The notes: generated by a model not told the origin, from the letters alone. A DNA stretch of 64,000 nucleotides from Pigmentiphaga sp. (GCA_023228945.1 JALOAI010000016.1:1-64000); one strand, 5' to 3'; positions 35,596 through 45,423 are shown, counted from the stretch's first letter. Numbers and translations are program-made.

Positions 35596-35766
35596 ATGGT
35601 GCAAGAGGCTTACGAAACCATCCACGCCCTTCGCTAAGCCTGCGGCCGCAGCATTGCCGGCCATGCCGCCGCGCTTGAGGCCGACGTCCTAGCGGTCATC
35701 GACGAGCGTGGAGCCTCGCACGACTGGAGCGCAAAATCACTTGCGCTACATATGCAAGTGCATGGG
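35596..35766 (+). pseudogene. C-terminal relic of a TetR regulator
   Basis: Read from ATG 35596 the frame gives MVQEAY, then an in-frame TAA at 35635-35637, then ACGRSIAGHAAALEAD, AVIDERGAS and DWSAKSLALHMQ before it dissolves. This matches, residue for residue over most of its length, the segment MVQEAYGTAP to SLALHTQ of the intact TetR gene at 44276-44914. The DNA-binding half is missing, one stop interrupts it and the end is lost. It is thus a decayed duplicate or a relic of a related module. Confidence 0.85.
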
Positions 35767-35805
35767 TTGGCAGTCGAGGCTCGAGAGCTTAGCGCGTCCC
35801 ATCGC

Positions 35806-38274
35806 TCAGGCGACGACGTGGTCGTTCCGCTTTCGGCTACGGGCGGACACACCGGCAGGCTTGCCAACGGCCGAACCAATCGGTGGAAAATCCAGCGTAT
35901 TACGTAGCTCGGCCTTGTCCTGCCATGCAAAATCCGGAAACGGCAGAGCGCCCTCTTCACGCCAACGCCGTACCTGCGTTTCGCTGGCGGCCACTTTTTC
36001 CTCCGGCGGACGGGGATCTTCCGTTTGATAATGCACGACCGCCGGAACGGCAAACATCGCCCCCGCGTCGCCTACCAACTGCATGAAGCGCAGGAAAATG
36101 TCTTCCCGGATGGCGACGAACTCCGCTCTCTCGACCGATAGAACATAGCCGAAGACTTCGATATCCAGCGAATGTGAGCCGAAGCCCGAGAACCGGACTC
36201 TCAGGTCTTCAGCGGCTACCTTGGGGTGTGCCAGAAGCAGGCGGTGGAACTCGGCCAGGATGAACCGCAGTTGGTCCGGGGTGGTCTCGTAGCGCAACCG
36301 TAATGTGGGGTTCAGGAACATGCGGTCGCGCTTGGCGAAGTTCTCGAGCTGCAGGTTCGAGAACTCGCTGTTGGGAATCGTGACCACGGTGCGATTCAGG
36401 GTGCGGATCCGGGTGGAGCGCATGCCGATGTATTCCACTGTGCCGATCTGATCCCCGAAACGGCAAAAATCGCCCACGGCGATGGGCTTGTCGAAGTATA
36501 GCGTGATGCCGGAGATGAAATTCTGCAGCGTAGGTTGCGCCGCCAGGGCCACTGCGATGCCGCCGATACCCAGACCGGTCAAGACTCCCTGATATGGAAC
36601 CTGCAAGACTTCGGCCAGGAAGCCGAGAGCCAGCAGGATGACCACAACCCGGCTGATGCCGGCCGTCAGCGATACCAAAGTGGCATTGTGGCCATCATTC
36701 ACGTAACGCTGCCGGATGCGCTCGGTTATCGACCGAATCAGGATCAGCGCCAGGACACTGACGGCAAGGATGATGCAAGACCAACTGACGGTGACGACCA
36801 CCACTTCGACGAAATCCGGAAAACTGAGGGCCTCATCGACCAAGCGTAACGTCACCCCGATAGCCAGCAGGCAAAATGACCACGAGGCGGTCGCTTCGAT
36901 ACCCTCCGACACCCGCCCCTGCTGCCGCAGTCCCGCCCCGAACCGCCGCCGGAACGCGCCGCCGATCATCCAGCCCAAAAACCCCGACAGCGTTAGCGAT
37001 AAGAGGAGCCCCAGCCACTGCCAGGCCTCCATGGGGCCCACCGGCATGATCAATTTGTCGGAGAAACCGCGTACCTTGTCGCGGACTTCAAAATATAGGC
37101 TCCGTACCTGCGGTGTGATCAATTGCAGCTCGCTGGGCGGCATATCATCCAGCGCGGCATAGACATCGCGGATCGAACGCAGGGTGTCGGGCGTGAATTG
37201 CCAGATGACGCCCTGATCGGTCGCCACCGGAGCCAGTGCGATCCGACCCTCCGGATGCTCGAAGTACACGTAGCTTTCGACGGCAAGCGGATCATCGGGT
37301 ATCTCCTGCCAGACCAATGCTCCGATCCGCTCCACCGAACGATTGACATAGCGTGCCAGCCGGGGCGCTTCGTATTGTTGGCCTATCGCCGACAAGCCCG
37401 ACAAGTCGAGCGTGCTCACCGCTCGCTCCATGGCCGCTGCGCCACCATCGTCCAAGGCCGTCACCAGGGTGCGCAAGGTATCCCGGGGGGAAAGCAGATC
37501 GCGAGACGCTCCGGGGCCTGGAGGCGGACGAGCCGCCCGCAGCTCGGCCAGCGTGTGCTGCAGAATAGCAACGCTGGGAGGTTCGATCAGCCACCGATCG
37601 CCACGCTTGTGAAATACCAGGGTCAAGCGCCGTCCTTGTCCCGCCTGCGCCAAAGGCGCTTCAAACCTATTCCCCGCGGCCTCGTCAGCCTCGGGTTGAA
37701 GACTCCAGATGCGAAAAGTCATCCCGTCGAGCACGTCATACAGCAGGCGGGTGTAGTTCAGTTCGCTGTTGACCGGCTCTTCGCCCAGTGTGAAGTCAAT
37801 GAAGCGGGAGGCCTCGCTTTGCAACTCCATTCGTCCGGGGCCCACGGCGTTCATGATGGCCAGAAAGTGATACAGGGTGGCGGCGGGACTCTCCGCCTCC
37901 GATTCCTCGAGCGTCAAGCCGCGCGCGGCCTGCACCCGGATACCCGTCGCCCACTCGCCGGTACCAAAACGCGAGCTAAAGGTTTCGCCATCCGCCGCCA
38001 TGACGGCGACGAACTCTCCTTCGCGACCGTTCTGGAACCAGTGACCACGCAGCTCTCGTCCAGCAGCCACCCCCTCCAGTCTGCCGTCATAGAGCGGGAT
38101 AGTCCCCCGTACCCGATCACCTTGCTGCTCCAACGAAACCCTTGCCGCCCGGTCTCGCCAAGTCGTGTCCCAATCGCCGGTCCAGTCAGCGGCCTGGACG
38201 CAGAAGATACTCCCTGCGAAGCAGTACAACAGCAGCCGCATCAGCGGTGCCGCCCACGCCGACAGCAAGGGCAT
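35806..38274 (-). CDS. Large MscS-family mechanosensitive channel with periplasmic domain
   Basis: 822 residues from ATG 38274. A signal-like segment (about 12-28) leads a periplasmic domain (about 30-390) that starts with a lipocalin-like beta repeat (WTGDWDTTW, LEQQGDRVRGTI). Four to five membrane helices (about 410-580) precede the MscS core, with the pore-lining glycine/alanine helix near 590-610 and the beta domain DFCRFGDQIGTVEYIGMRST. A TTG at 38391 would overlap the amidohydrolase stop (TTGA) and add 39 residues before the signal; I think the shorter form is real. It probably releases ions or solutes at low osmolarity. It is the third gene of the block after the amidohydrolase. Confidence 0.85.
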   Translation of the reverse strand: MPLLSAWAAPLMRLLLYCFAGSIFCVQAADWTGDWDTTWRDRAARVSLEQQGDRVRGTIPLYDGRLEGVAAGRELRGHWFQNGREGEFVAVMAADGETFSSRFGTGEWATGIRVQAARGLTLEESEAESPAATLYHFLAIMNAVGPGRMELQSEASRFIDFTLGEEPVNSELNYTRLLYDVLDGMTFRIWSLQPEADEAAGNRFEAPLAQAGQGRRLTLVFHKRGDRWLIEPPSVAILQHTLAELRAARPPPGPGASRDLLSPRDTLRTLVTALDDGGAAAMERAVSTLDLSGLSAIGQQYEAPRLARYVNRSVERIGALVWQEIPDDPLAVESYVYFEHPEGRIALAPVATDQGVIWQFTPDTLRSIRDVYAALDDMPPSELQLITPQVRSLYFEVRDKVRGFSDKLIMPVGPMEAWQWLGLLLSLTLSGFLGWMIGGAFRRRFGAGLRQQGRVSEGIEATASWSFCLLAIGVTLRLVDEALSFPDFVEVVVVTVSWSCIILAVSVLALILIRSITERIRQRYVNDGHNATLVSLTAGISRVVVILLALGFLAEVLQVPYQGVLTGLGIGGIAVALAAQPTLQNFISGITLYFDKPIAVGDFCRFGDQIGTVEYIGMRSTRIRTLNRTVVTIPNSEFSNLQLENFAKRDRMFLNPTLRLRYETTPDQLRFILAEFHRLLLAHPKVAAEDLRVRFSGFGSHSLDIEVFGYVLSVERAEFVAIREDIFLRFMQLVGDAGAMFAVPAVVHYQTEDPRPPEEKVAASETQVRRWREEGALPFPDFAWQDKAELRNTLDFPPIGSAVGKPAGVSARSRKRNDHVVA

Positions 38275-38387
38275 CGGCGAAGAACGACGACCATGCCTGT
38301 CAGTCGATAGGTCGTTCCAGGCCTGGCGGCTCCGGCCGGGCTGCGAAACACGAAATATACGCGTTGCGTGAAAGACGGACTCCAGGA

Positions 38388-40268
38388 TCAAGGCACGCTC
38401 CCGGCCTTGAGCACTCCGGCCTGCAGTGCCGCCATGAGGAGCTCGGGGCCATGCGAGTGGCCCATGCCTTGCGAGGCGGCGAACGCACTGTGCTGCATGC
38501 GATAGAACATGCGGCCAACGACATCGCCAACGGCTGGCGCCGCCTTGTCTTGCGGGTTGTGCCGATGAATGGTCTTGCCCGATTTGATGGTCTCGAGCAC
38601 GACGAGCTCCGACAAGGTTTCAGGATCGACCGCGGTGGGATCCTGCGACAGGATCACCAGGTCGGCTTTTTTGCCGGGGAGCAAAGAGCCTTTGGCGTGC
38701 TCCTCGAAGTGTTGCCACGCCGGCCAGATCGTCATGGCCTTCAAGGCAACCATGGGATCCACGCGCTGGTCGGGCCCCAGAATGTCGCCTGAGCGGCTGC
38801 GCCGCGTCACGGTGGCCGACAACACGCGCATGGAGTCGGGGAACGCCACCGGCGCATCATGGTGGGTGGAGAACATCATGCCTCTTTCATGGACCCAGCC
38901 CGTGGGAGAGATGTTATCGGCCCGGCGCGGCCCCACCGTGCGATCGCGATGCCAGTCGCCCCAATAAAAGGTGTGCATCGGGAACAGCGACGGGAAAATA
39001 TCCAGGCGCTCCAGCGCCGCCACCTGGTCGCGCCGCAAGAATTGGCCATGAATGAGTACCGGACGACGATCGGCCTTGCCCCGCTTTTGCTCTGCCTGAT
39101 GGACGGCAGAGATGAACAGATCCGAGGCGGCCTCGCCGTTGGCATGGGTGAGGATCTGGACGTCGTGATCAAAGGCCCAGGCCACGGCGTCGAATACTTG
39201 ATCGGGAGTGACGGCGGAATAACCGCGATAGTCGGCACGGTAGCCCTGAGGTGGCCGATAGTAGGGCCTATCACGAAATGCCGTAAATCCTTGAGGCGAG
39301 CCGTCGATGGTGAGCTTGGCGCCGCCCACCCGAAAACCGTTGACATACTCACGGTTTGCCAACCTGGCGGTCTGCTCACGGTCGTCCATCACATCGACGT
39401 AGGCCACCACCTCGATCGGTATCCGGCCCTGGGCCGCCGCTTCTTTCATGAGCGGCACCAAACCGTGAGTGGCCCGCCCTTCCTGGCCCGTGGTGTAGCC
39501 ATAACCGGCGAGCAACCGGGTGCCGGCGACGAACAAGGCCTGAGCCGACTGGGCGTCGAGCCGCCCGAATTGCTTGGCCAGGTGCCCAAAAAAGGCGGCC
39601 TCCTCAAGAACTCCATTGGGTTGCTTTGTTTCCGCTTCGCGTCGTATGACACCACCGCTGGGATCGGGAGTATCGGCCTGAATACCCAACAACTCCAACG
39701 CTTTGGAGTTGACGGCGCCAATATGCCCCGACTGATGGATGACCAGTACCGGCAGGTCGGTGGACACGACATCCAGGTCTTGGCGCGTGGGGTGGCGCTG
39801 CTCCGCCAACTGGGCATCGTCGTAGCCAAACCCCAGGATCATGCCGATGGATCTTGCGCGTTCGGCGTTCGATTGGTTCCATTGGCGTAGCGAGTCTTGC
39901 AAAGTGGCGATGCTATTCACGCCGCCGTCGGGGGGTGGCAGCAGATTGGCCGACAATGCTTGAATTCCGATCATGAAAGCGTGGCCGTGGGCATCGACGA
40001 AACCGGGCAGCAACGCCTGCTCACCGAGGTCGACCACGGCGGTCTCGGGGCCTTGGTGCTGGAGCACGCTGTCGCGGCTACCCACGGCGATGATGCTACC
40101 GTCGCGAATCGCGATCGCCTCGGCCCTGGGCTTGTCATCCGTCATCGTGAGGATGTGTTCGCCCACCCAGATCCGATCGGCGGGCGCAGCCACCCCAGCC
40201 GCCCAGGCGAGAGGTGTGACCAAGACGCCGGCCAGCGCCAGGGGGAACATGATTGGTGGAACCCACAT
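38388..40268 (-). CDS. YtcJ-type periplasmic amidohydrolase
   Basis: 626 residues from ATG 40268, preceded by AAGGAGAG. A signal peptide ends near residue 24 (AWAAG). The metal-dependent hydrolase fold opens with the HxH ligands His94 and His96 in VDAHGHAFM, and further histidines occur in LVIHQSGH, TLAHANGE-like and GWVHERGMMF regions. The C-terminal part returns to the small beta-sandwich (PTAVDPETLSELVVLE). Relatives hydrolyse amides or cyclic imides; the substrate is unknown. It lies upstream of the MscS channel and downstream of the response regulator on the same strand. Confidence 0.88.
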   Translation of the reverse strand: MWVPPIMFPLALAGVLVTPLAWAAGVAAPADRIWVGEHILTMTDDKPRAEAIAIRDGSIIAVGSRDSVLQHQGPETAVVDLGEQALLPGFVDAHGHAFMIGIQALSANLLPPPDGGVNSIATLQDSLRQWNQSNAERARSIGMILGFGYDDAQLAEQRHPTRQDLDVVSTDLPVLVIHQSGHIGAVNSKALELLGIQADTPDPSGGVIRREAETKQPNGVLEEAAFFGHLAKQFGRLDAQSAQALFVAGTRLLAGYGYTTGQEGRATHGLVPLMKEAAAQGRIPIEVVAYVDVMDDREQTARLANREYVNGFRVGGAKLTIDGSPQGFTAFRDRPYYRPPQGYRADYRGYSAVTPDQVFDAVAWAFDHDVQILTHANGEAASDLFISAVHQAEQKRGKADRRPVLIHGQFLRRDQVAALERLDIFPSLFPMHTFYWGDWHRDRTVGPRRADNISPTGWVHERGMMFSTHHDAPVAFPDSMRVLSATVTRRSRSGDILGPDQRVDPMVALKAMTIWPAWQHFEEHAKGSLLPGKKADLVILSQDPTAVDPETLSELVVLETIKSGKTIHRHNPQDKAAPAVGDVVGRMFYRMQHSAFAASQGMGHSHGPELLMAALQAGVLKAGSVP

Positions 40269-40436
40269 GGATCTCTCCTTCAGAACCGTTTTGCTTGACG
40301 CCAAGCTGGCGTACAAACTCTCCGACCGCCTGCCGGAACTGTTTTGCCGCCCTTCAGAAAAGCCTCCGACCTCCCAACTCAGCTGCAACACACAACTATG
40401 CCAGCGCCAACCGGCATCATGTCAGTATCAAGCGTC

Positions 40437-41171
40437 TCAATCGTCTCGGTCGTCATGATAGAACAACGAGGCGTCGTCGACGAACACCATGCCTTTTCCG
40501 AATACCGTTCGCACCGGCAGGCGCACGCCTTGGCGATCGGCCTTAACGCGCAAACGGCTGAGAACCACACTCACCCGGTGTAAATCAGGACTGGCGGCAT
40601 AGCCGAACAGCAGGTCGTGTATCAAGCTCTTGCTGCACAATTGATTGCGATGCCTCAGCAGCACTTCGAGCAACCGGGCCTCTTGCGACGACAGTTCAAG
40701 CCGTTCACCCGAAGGGCCGTGCAAACAGTTGTTCTGGAGTTCCCATTGTTTTGCCAGCGCGGGAGGCACCGCTTGCGTTGTCTGTGCCTGCAGGCGTTGC
40801 CAGAGTTGGGCGATGGCCCGCGCCAATGCCGCCAGGTTCAAAGGTTTGACGAAGTAAAAATCGGCGCCCAAGCCCAGGCCGCGCAGATGATCCTGGCGCC
40901 CTCCCCGGGCGCTGATCACGATGAGTCCGAAGCGGCGCAGTTCGCCCAGATACTCCAAGACACTGAAGCCATCCTCGCCGGGCAAGCCCACGTCGATCAG
41001 CACGATGTCCACCGGCCTGCCGTGCAGCAGCCGCCAAAATGCCTCGGCGCTCTCGACACCCCACGTGGCATAACCTTTGGCCTCGAGATAGAACCCGATC
41101 TCTTCACGGATATCGGCATTGTCCTCCACGATCGCAATCCGCGGCCGGGTGTCGAAGACAGGGAGTGTCAT
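40437..41171 (-). CDS. OmpR-type response regulator
   Basis: 244 residues. The receiver domain has acidic residues Glu16/Asp17, the phosphorylatable Asp60 in LIDVGLPGEDG and the Lys of FVKP. The C-terminal winged helix (about 145-240) is of the OmpR/PhoB type. The ATG at 41171 lies inside the stop of the upstream kinase gene (ATGA), so the pair is coupled. Kinase-first gene order is less usual. Its targets are probably the neighbouring amidohydrolase, channel or barrel genes (inference). Confidence 0.92.
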   Translation of the reverse strand: MTLPVFDTRPRIAIVEDNADIREEIGFYLEAKGYATWGVESAEAFWRLLHGRPVDIVLIDVGLPGEDGFSVLEYLGELRRFGLIVISARGGRQDHLRGLGLGADFYFVKPLNLAALARAIAQLWQRLQAQTTQAVPPALAKQWELQNNCLHGPSGERLELSSQEARLLEVLLRHRNQLCSKSLIHDLLFGYAASPDLHRVSVVLSRLRVKADRQGVRLPVRTVFGKGMVFVDDASLFYHDDRDD

Positions 41172-43258
41172 GTGGGTCTCACAAGAAGAGGCTCTGGCAC
41201 GGGTAATCGAAGCTCGAAGCAACTGCCCTCACCCGCGCCAGGCAGCAAGGCCAGATCACCACCATGCGCTCGCGCGATCTGGCGCGCCACCGCCAGACCC
41301 AGCCCGGTGCCGGGAACTCCCCGAGCGCCGGCCTGCGCCGCGCCGCGCTGATAGCGCTCGAATATACGTTGAGCCTCTTCGGGCGCAACGCCTGGGCCTT
41401 CGTCCCTGACGAGGATCCGGATCTGAGGCAGCTCCTCGCCTCGGGCCAAACCATGATCGGACGACACCCGAGCACCCCACAGAACCTCGACCTCGACCGC
41501 GCCCATGGGAGCGTATTTCGAGGCGTTATCGAACAGGTTGGACAACGCGATTCGCAATAATCCCGGGTCGCCACATATCGGGATGCTCTGGGAGTCGTTC
41601 GACCGGAGCAAAACTCCATTGACCCGCAACCGCCAACGGTGGCCCTCAAAGCCGCCGACCACTTCCGCGGCTGAGCGGATAAGCCCCAACAAATCCACTC
41701 GCTCGCTCTGCAGCAGCAATTCCGCCCCATCCAGCCTGGAATCCGCCAGGCAGTTGTCGGTCAGTTGCGCCAGCCGGCTCTGCGCCCGGTCGATCTTGCC
41801 GTACCGACTCTCGCGCTGACCCTCGCTGAGCCCCGGCAAGCGTAGATTCTCGAGCGCACTGGCGATCACGGTAAGGGGCGTGCGAAACTCGTGGGCCACC
41901 ATGCCCATGAACTGCCGCTGATGGAAGCTGGCTTCGCGTTCAATATCGAGTTCGCGCGTCAGCTGTTGTTTCTCACGCATGAGACGGCTTTCGTGGCGTA
42001 CCCGGGATACCGACACCCAGGCGGCCAGCAGCATATTGGCGATCAGCACATACTGCCACAGGGCGTACACCAGACGATGGTAGGGCATCCACCCCATGAG
42101 GGACGCCAACGCCAGGAAGCCGGCGCTGACGTAGATGGCCGGCATCAAACCCAGCAGAACCGATGAGATGCCCCAACCATCCCGGCGCCAAAGCGGTATG
42201 GCCGACACGGCGAACAGCAGGGCCGAGACGGCGCAGATGACTCCCTGTATCTCCATGGCCGAACCGTAAAAGTTGAACGGGATACTGAGTTGCAACACCA
42301 GATTCACGCCGACGACGCCGAGGACGGCTTGATAGAGCCGTGGCCGCAGCGTACGGTAATCCAGGGATTCGGCGCAAAGCCATAGAACGCTGGCATAGGC
42401 CCATAAGGTCAGGGTCGCAGTGAGGTAATGTTGGGCCGATGGCCACCAAGCCGAGAACAGCCAACCGACAAAGCCTTGAACACAGGCCACCAACACATAA
42501 GTGAGCGAAAAGGCCGCCATGGCCCAGGCCAGCCGGCGATGCAACCAGGTGGCCATGAGTAGCGCGAGCCCGGTGGCAAATGCCGCGAGCCCGAAATAGA
42601 AGCTCCAGAACGCCGTACTCAAAGCCGATTGCTTGACGAAAGTCGCCACCGGCCAAAGCGAAAGATCCACCAGCACGGCGCTGCGGCTACTGGCACGCAC
42701 GACCATTTCATAGAAGCCGTCGCCCGGGTCGGGTAGCCGCAATACCGGAAAGCGATAATCCAGATCATTGTCCTGGCGTGGGCTTAAGTCTCCCAGCTCG
42801 CGACGTTGCCAAGGCCCGGCGTCTTGCGCTGTCCCGACTCGCCGGTAAAAAACCGTCAACTGATCGACGAAGTTTGGTCCTACCTGCAACCAGCGCTCCT
42901 GGCCCTCGAAATGACTGGCGGGCAGCGTCAGGCGCAACCATAGCGTAGAACGGGAGTAGCCCAGCGATACGATGCGGTACGACGCGACCAGATCCTCGTC
43001 GGGCAAGGCGAGAAAGGCGTCGAGCTCCATCTGGCCGGTACGGTCTTCGTACCAGGTGAACGAGAAGTCGTCACCCAGAAACTGCTGGGCGTGAACCGGC
43101 TGAATCAATACCAGGGCCAGCAATAGGAACATCGCCACGCGTGCCCAGTGGCCGCTTCCTCTTGCCCACGGCGCGACGATGTGTGAGACGCGTTCGACTC
43201 CTGTGGCGGACAGACTGCCGAAGCGGCTTTTTGATTCTTGGCCGCTGCTGCGCTCCAT
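41168..43258 (-). CDS. Sensor histidine kinase with 7TM-DISM sensing module
   Basis: 696 residues from ATG 43258; the ribosome-binding site is weak and the true start may be nearer the signal at about residue 40. A signal-anchor is followed by a periplasmic 7TMR-DISM extracellular beta domain (about 65-195, with YSRSTLWLRLTLP), seven membrane segments (about 215-410), and a DHp domain with His456 in MVAHEFRTPL. The HATPase domain has the N box NLFDNASKYAP and the G boxes DEGPGV and GTGLGLAVA. Such sensors perceive carbohydrates or other small ligands. It overlaps the response regulator by four bases. Confidence 0.93.
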   Translation of the reverse strand: MERSSGQESKSRFGSLSATGVERVSHIVAPWARGSGHWARVAMFLLLALVLIQPVHAQQFLGDDFSFTWYEDRTGQMELDAFLALPDEDLVASYRIVSLGYSRSTLWLRLTLPASHFEGQERWLQVGPNFVDQLTVFYRRVGTAQDAGPWQRRELGDLSPRQDNDLDYRFPVLRLPDPGDGFYEMVVRASSRSAVLVDLSLWPVATFVKQSALSTAFWSFYFGLAAFATGLALLMATWLHRRLAWAMAAFSLTYVLVACVQGFVGWLFSAWWPSAQHYLTATLTLWAYASVLWLCAESLDYRTLRPRLYQAVLGVVGVNLVLQLSIPFNFYGSAMEIQGVICAVSALLFAVSAIPLWRRDGWGISSVLLGLMPAIYVSAGFLALASLMGWMPYHRLVYALWQYVLIANMLLAAWVSVSRVRHESRLMREKQQLTRELDIEREASFHQRQFMGMVAHEFRTPLTVIASALENLRLPGLSEGQRESRYGKIDRAQSRLAQLTDNCLADSRLDGAELLLQSERVDLLGLIRSAAEVVGGFEGHRWRLRVNGVLLRSNDSQSIPICGDPGLLRIALSNLFDNASKYAPMGAVEVEVLWGARVSSDHGLARGEELPQIRILVRDEGPGVAPEEAQRIFERYQRGAAQAGARGVPGTGLGLAVARQIARAHGGDLALLPGAGEGSCFELRLPVPEPLLVRPT

Positions 43259-43289
43259 GGTTTGGTACCGGCCCTCGCCTTGCCGCAGG

Positions 43290-44081
43290 TCAGAACTTAT
43301 ATTGCAACCCGACGCTGAACAAGTTGTACTTCTGGCGCCCCAGGCTGACATCCCAAGGGTCCGTCGGCAGGTGCGGGGGAAGCGTTTCACCGAAAGTGTA
43401 ACGGGTGGAGCTGATCGAAAGGTAGCGGTATTCGGCGAACAAAAACAGGTTTGTGGTCAGCTCTCCTTTCAGGCCGGCCTTGAACTGCATCGCAAAGGCC
43501 GAGTCCGAAGCGTCTGGATTGGAATCGAAGTGGTTGATGCCGGGCTCGTTGGGATTTGCGGAATCGGCGCCCTTGATGGACATACGCGCCACGCCCACGC
43601 CAGCCCCCAGATAGGGAAAAACCTTGTTGGAATATGGCGTTTGAAAAGTAAAAACCGCGTTTGCCAGCAGTACGCTGGCCCTCATGGGCAAGGTGACGTA
43701 TTGCGTTCCCAAAACGTGGGGGTCGATCGGCAAGCCGCCGCTCAGCGAATGCTTGCCGATATAGATACCTTCCAGTTCAACAGCGGGTTTCAGGCCCCAT
43801 TGTGTCTGGCCGAGGTTCAAGCGGCTCCATTCATAACCCGCCTGGATGCCACCCAATGCCACATCTTTGCTGCCGGCGCGGCCATCCGCATCGACGGCCA
43901 CGCGGCGGCCCAAGGGGCCCGGCAGGTAGAACCCGCCTTGTTGCCTCAGGCTGCTCGACGAAGCCGAGCCGATGCCACCGAATAGCCCCAGGTAGGGACC
44001 TTGCTCGCTACCGGCATCAGCCGCCGCGCACGCACCTGCCCCGAAAGCACAGAAGAGCGCCAATAGAAATTTTGACTTCAT
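43290..44081 (-). CDS. Outer-membrane beta-barrel protein (OmpW/opacity type)
   Basis: 263 residues from ATG 44081, with AGAGGAGG upstream. The signal peptide ends near ACAAA (residue 21). Alternating hydrophobic strands such as YLGLFGGIG, VFPYLGAGVGVA and LFLFAEYRYLSI, and the terminal phenylalanine in GLQYKF, are those of an eight-stranded barrel recognised by BamA. It lies 31 bases upstream of the sensor kinase gene, so it is probably in the same operon. It may be a small-molecule pore or adhesin-like surface protein. Confidence 0.87.
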   Translation of the reverse strand: MKSKFLLALFCAFGAGACAAADAGSEQGPYLGLFGGIGSASSSSLRQQGGFYLPGPLGRRVAVDADGRAGSKDVALGGIQAGYEWSRLNLGQTQWGLKPAVELEGIYIGKHSLSGGLPIDPHVLGTQYVTLPMRASVLLANAVFTFQTPYSNKVFPYLGAGVGVARMSIKGADSANPNEPGINHFDSNPDASDSAFAMQFKAGLKGELTTNLFLFAEYRYLSISSTRYTFGETLPPHLPTDPWDVSLGRQKYNLFSVGLQYKF

Positions 44082-44239
44082 GCGTAAGCCCTCCTCTGGG
44101 ATCAAGTGTTTCAATCTATCACGTTCGCTTCGGTTATTTGAGCAGATTCATCGCGGTTATTCACCCCCTGCGTACGACGGACACCTTGCGGCACCGGCAG
44201 AGAGTCGTCACGCCTGGTTTCTTCTTTCCCATTGATGAC

Positions 44240-44257
44240 ATACCAACCAGTCGGTAT
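44240..44257. promoter_or_regulatory. Candidate TetR operator
   Basis: ATACC and GGTAT arms flank AACCAGTC (positions 44240-44257). The core AACCAGTCGG is of the type found in front of many TetR genes, about 18 bases before the TetR start, so autorepression is likely. Confidence 0.6.
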
Positions 44258-44275
44258 CTTTCAAGCATCAGACTC

Positions 44276-44914
44276 ATGGAAGCACAGATGTCACGCACCG
44301 CCGTAAAACCCGATGCCAGGGCCAAATTGCTCGACGCCGCACTCCTCCTCATCCGCAGCAAAGGCTACTCGGCCACCACGGTCGATGAGCTTTGCGCGGC
44401 TGCCGGCGTCACCAAGGGCGCGTTCTTCCACCACTTCAAGAGCAAGGACGAACTGGCGGTGGCGGCGGCGGAGCATTGGTCGCAAACAACGGGCGCCTTG
44501 TTCGTCACCGCGCCCTACCATGAGCATGCCGATCCGCTGGATCGCCTTCTGGGGTATGTCGCGTTTCGCAAAACGCTTTTGCAGGGCGATGTTCCGGATT
44601 TCACCTGCCTGGTGGGAACCATGGTGCAGGAGGCTTATGGTACCGCTCCCGCCATTCGCGAAGCCTGCGCGCGGAGCATCGCCGGCCACGCCGCCACGCT
44701 AGAAGCCGACATTCAGGCGGTCATCGATGCGCGTGGCCTTTCACCCGACTGGAGCGCGGCGTCGCTTGCGCTGCATACACAGGCCGTGCTGCAGGGCGCT
44801 TTCATCCTGGCCAAGGCCAAGGGCGGCGCGAGCGTGGCGGCCGACAGCATCGATCATCTTTATCGCTATCTCGAGCTTCTGCTACGGCCCGCCCAGGGCC
44901 ACTCAACCCGCTGA
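44276..44914 (+). CDS. TetR family transcriptional regulator
   Basis: 212 residues from ATG 44276; an in-frame ATG four codons on (44288) is equally good. The N-terminal DNA-binding helix-turn-helix reads TTVDELCAAAGVTKGAFFHHF. The ligand domain is all-helical. An operator-like dyad lies just upstream. It is followed by two SRPBCC genes at 21 and 44 bases, a recurrent TetR-AHSA1 arrangement in which the regulator senses a small hydrophobic molecule. A decayed copy of its C-terminal part exists at 35596-35766. Confidence 0.92.
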   Translation: MEAQMSRTAVKPDARAKLLDAALLLIRSKGYSATTVDELCAAAGVTKGAFFHHFKSKDELAVAAAEHWSQTTGALFVTAPYHEHADPLDRLLGYVAFRKTLLQGDVPDFTCLVGTMVQEAYGTAPAIREACARSIAGHAATLEADIQAVIDARGLSPDWSAASLALHTQAVLQGAFILAKAKGGASVAADSIDHLYRYLELLLRPAQGHSTR

Positions 44915-44935
44915 CACCCACGCAAGGAGATTGCC

Positions 44936-45379
44936 ATGCCGCATCATGTTCAATTGCATCGCGTTATCGCGACCAAACCGGAGAAGGTGTACCGCGCCTT
45001 CGTCGAGCCGGATGCCATCGCCAGTTGGCTGCCACCCTTTGGCTTCCTTTGCACCGTCCACCAACTGGATGCCAGGGTAGGCGGCAGCCATCGCATGTCG
45101 TTCCGCAACTTCACCACCGGCGATAGCCATTCTTTTGGTGGTACTTATCTGGAGCTGACCCCGGGAGAGCGGCTGGTTTATACGGATCGCTTCGACGATC
45201 CCAATTTGCCAGGCGAGATGACAGTCACGGTAACGCTGAAGGCGGTATCGGTTGGCACGGAGCTGCACGTCCAGCAGCAAGGGATTCCCGACCTCATCCC
45301 GCAGGAAGCCTGCTATCTCGGCTGGCAAGAATCTCTCCAAAAACTCGCCAGACTCGTGGAACCCGAAATCGCTCAATAA
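44936..45379 (+). CDS. SRPBCC family protein (AHSA1-like), first of two
   Basis: 147 residues. Blocks ATKPEKVYRAFVEPDAIA, MSFRNFTTGDSHSFGGTYLE, VYTDRF and the C-terminal helix GWQESLQKLARLVE are typical of Activator of Hsp90 ATPase homologue-1 type START-fold proteins, which bind hydrophobic ligands. A good AAGGAG precedes the ATG. It is transcribed with the TetR gene and a second, distant paralogue. Function unknown, possibly detoxification or lipid-related binding. Confidence 0.9.
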   Translation: MPHHVQLHRVIATKPEKVYRAFVEPDAIASWLPPFGFLCTVHQLDARVGGSHRMSFRNFTTGDSHSFGGTYLELTPGERLVYTDRFDDPNLPGEMTVTVTLKAVSVGTELHVQQQGIPDLIPQEACYLGWQESLQKLARLVEPEIAQ

Positions 45380-45423
45380 TTGCCTGCCACAGGGACCTGA
45401 AATCCGCCACAGGAGCACTTATC

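Noticed and set aside
37123..38310. A plus-strand frame of nearly 400 codons
   Set aside because: Antisense to the MscS gene; Arg/Gln-rich, no motif.
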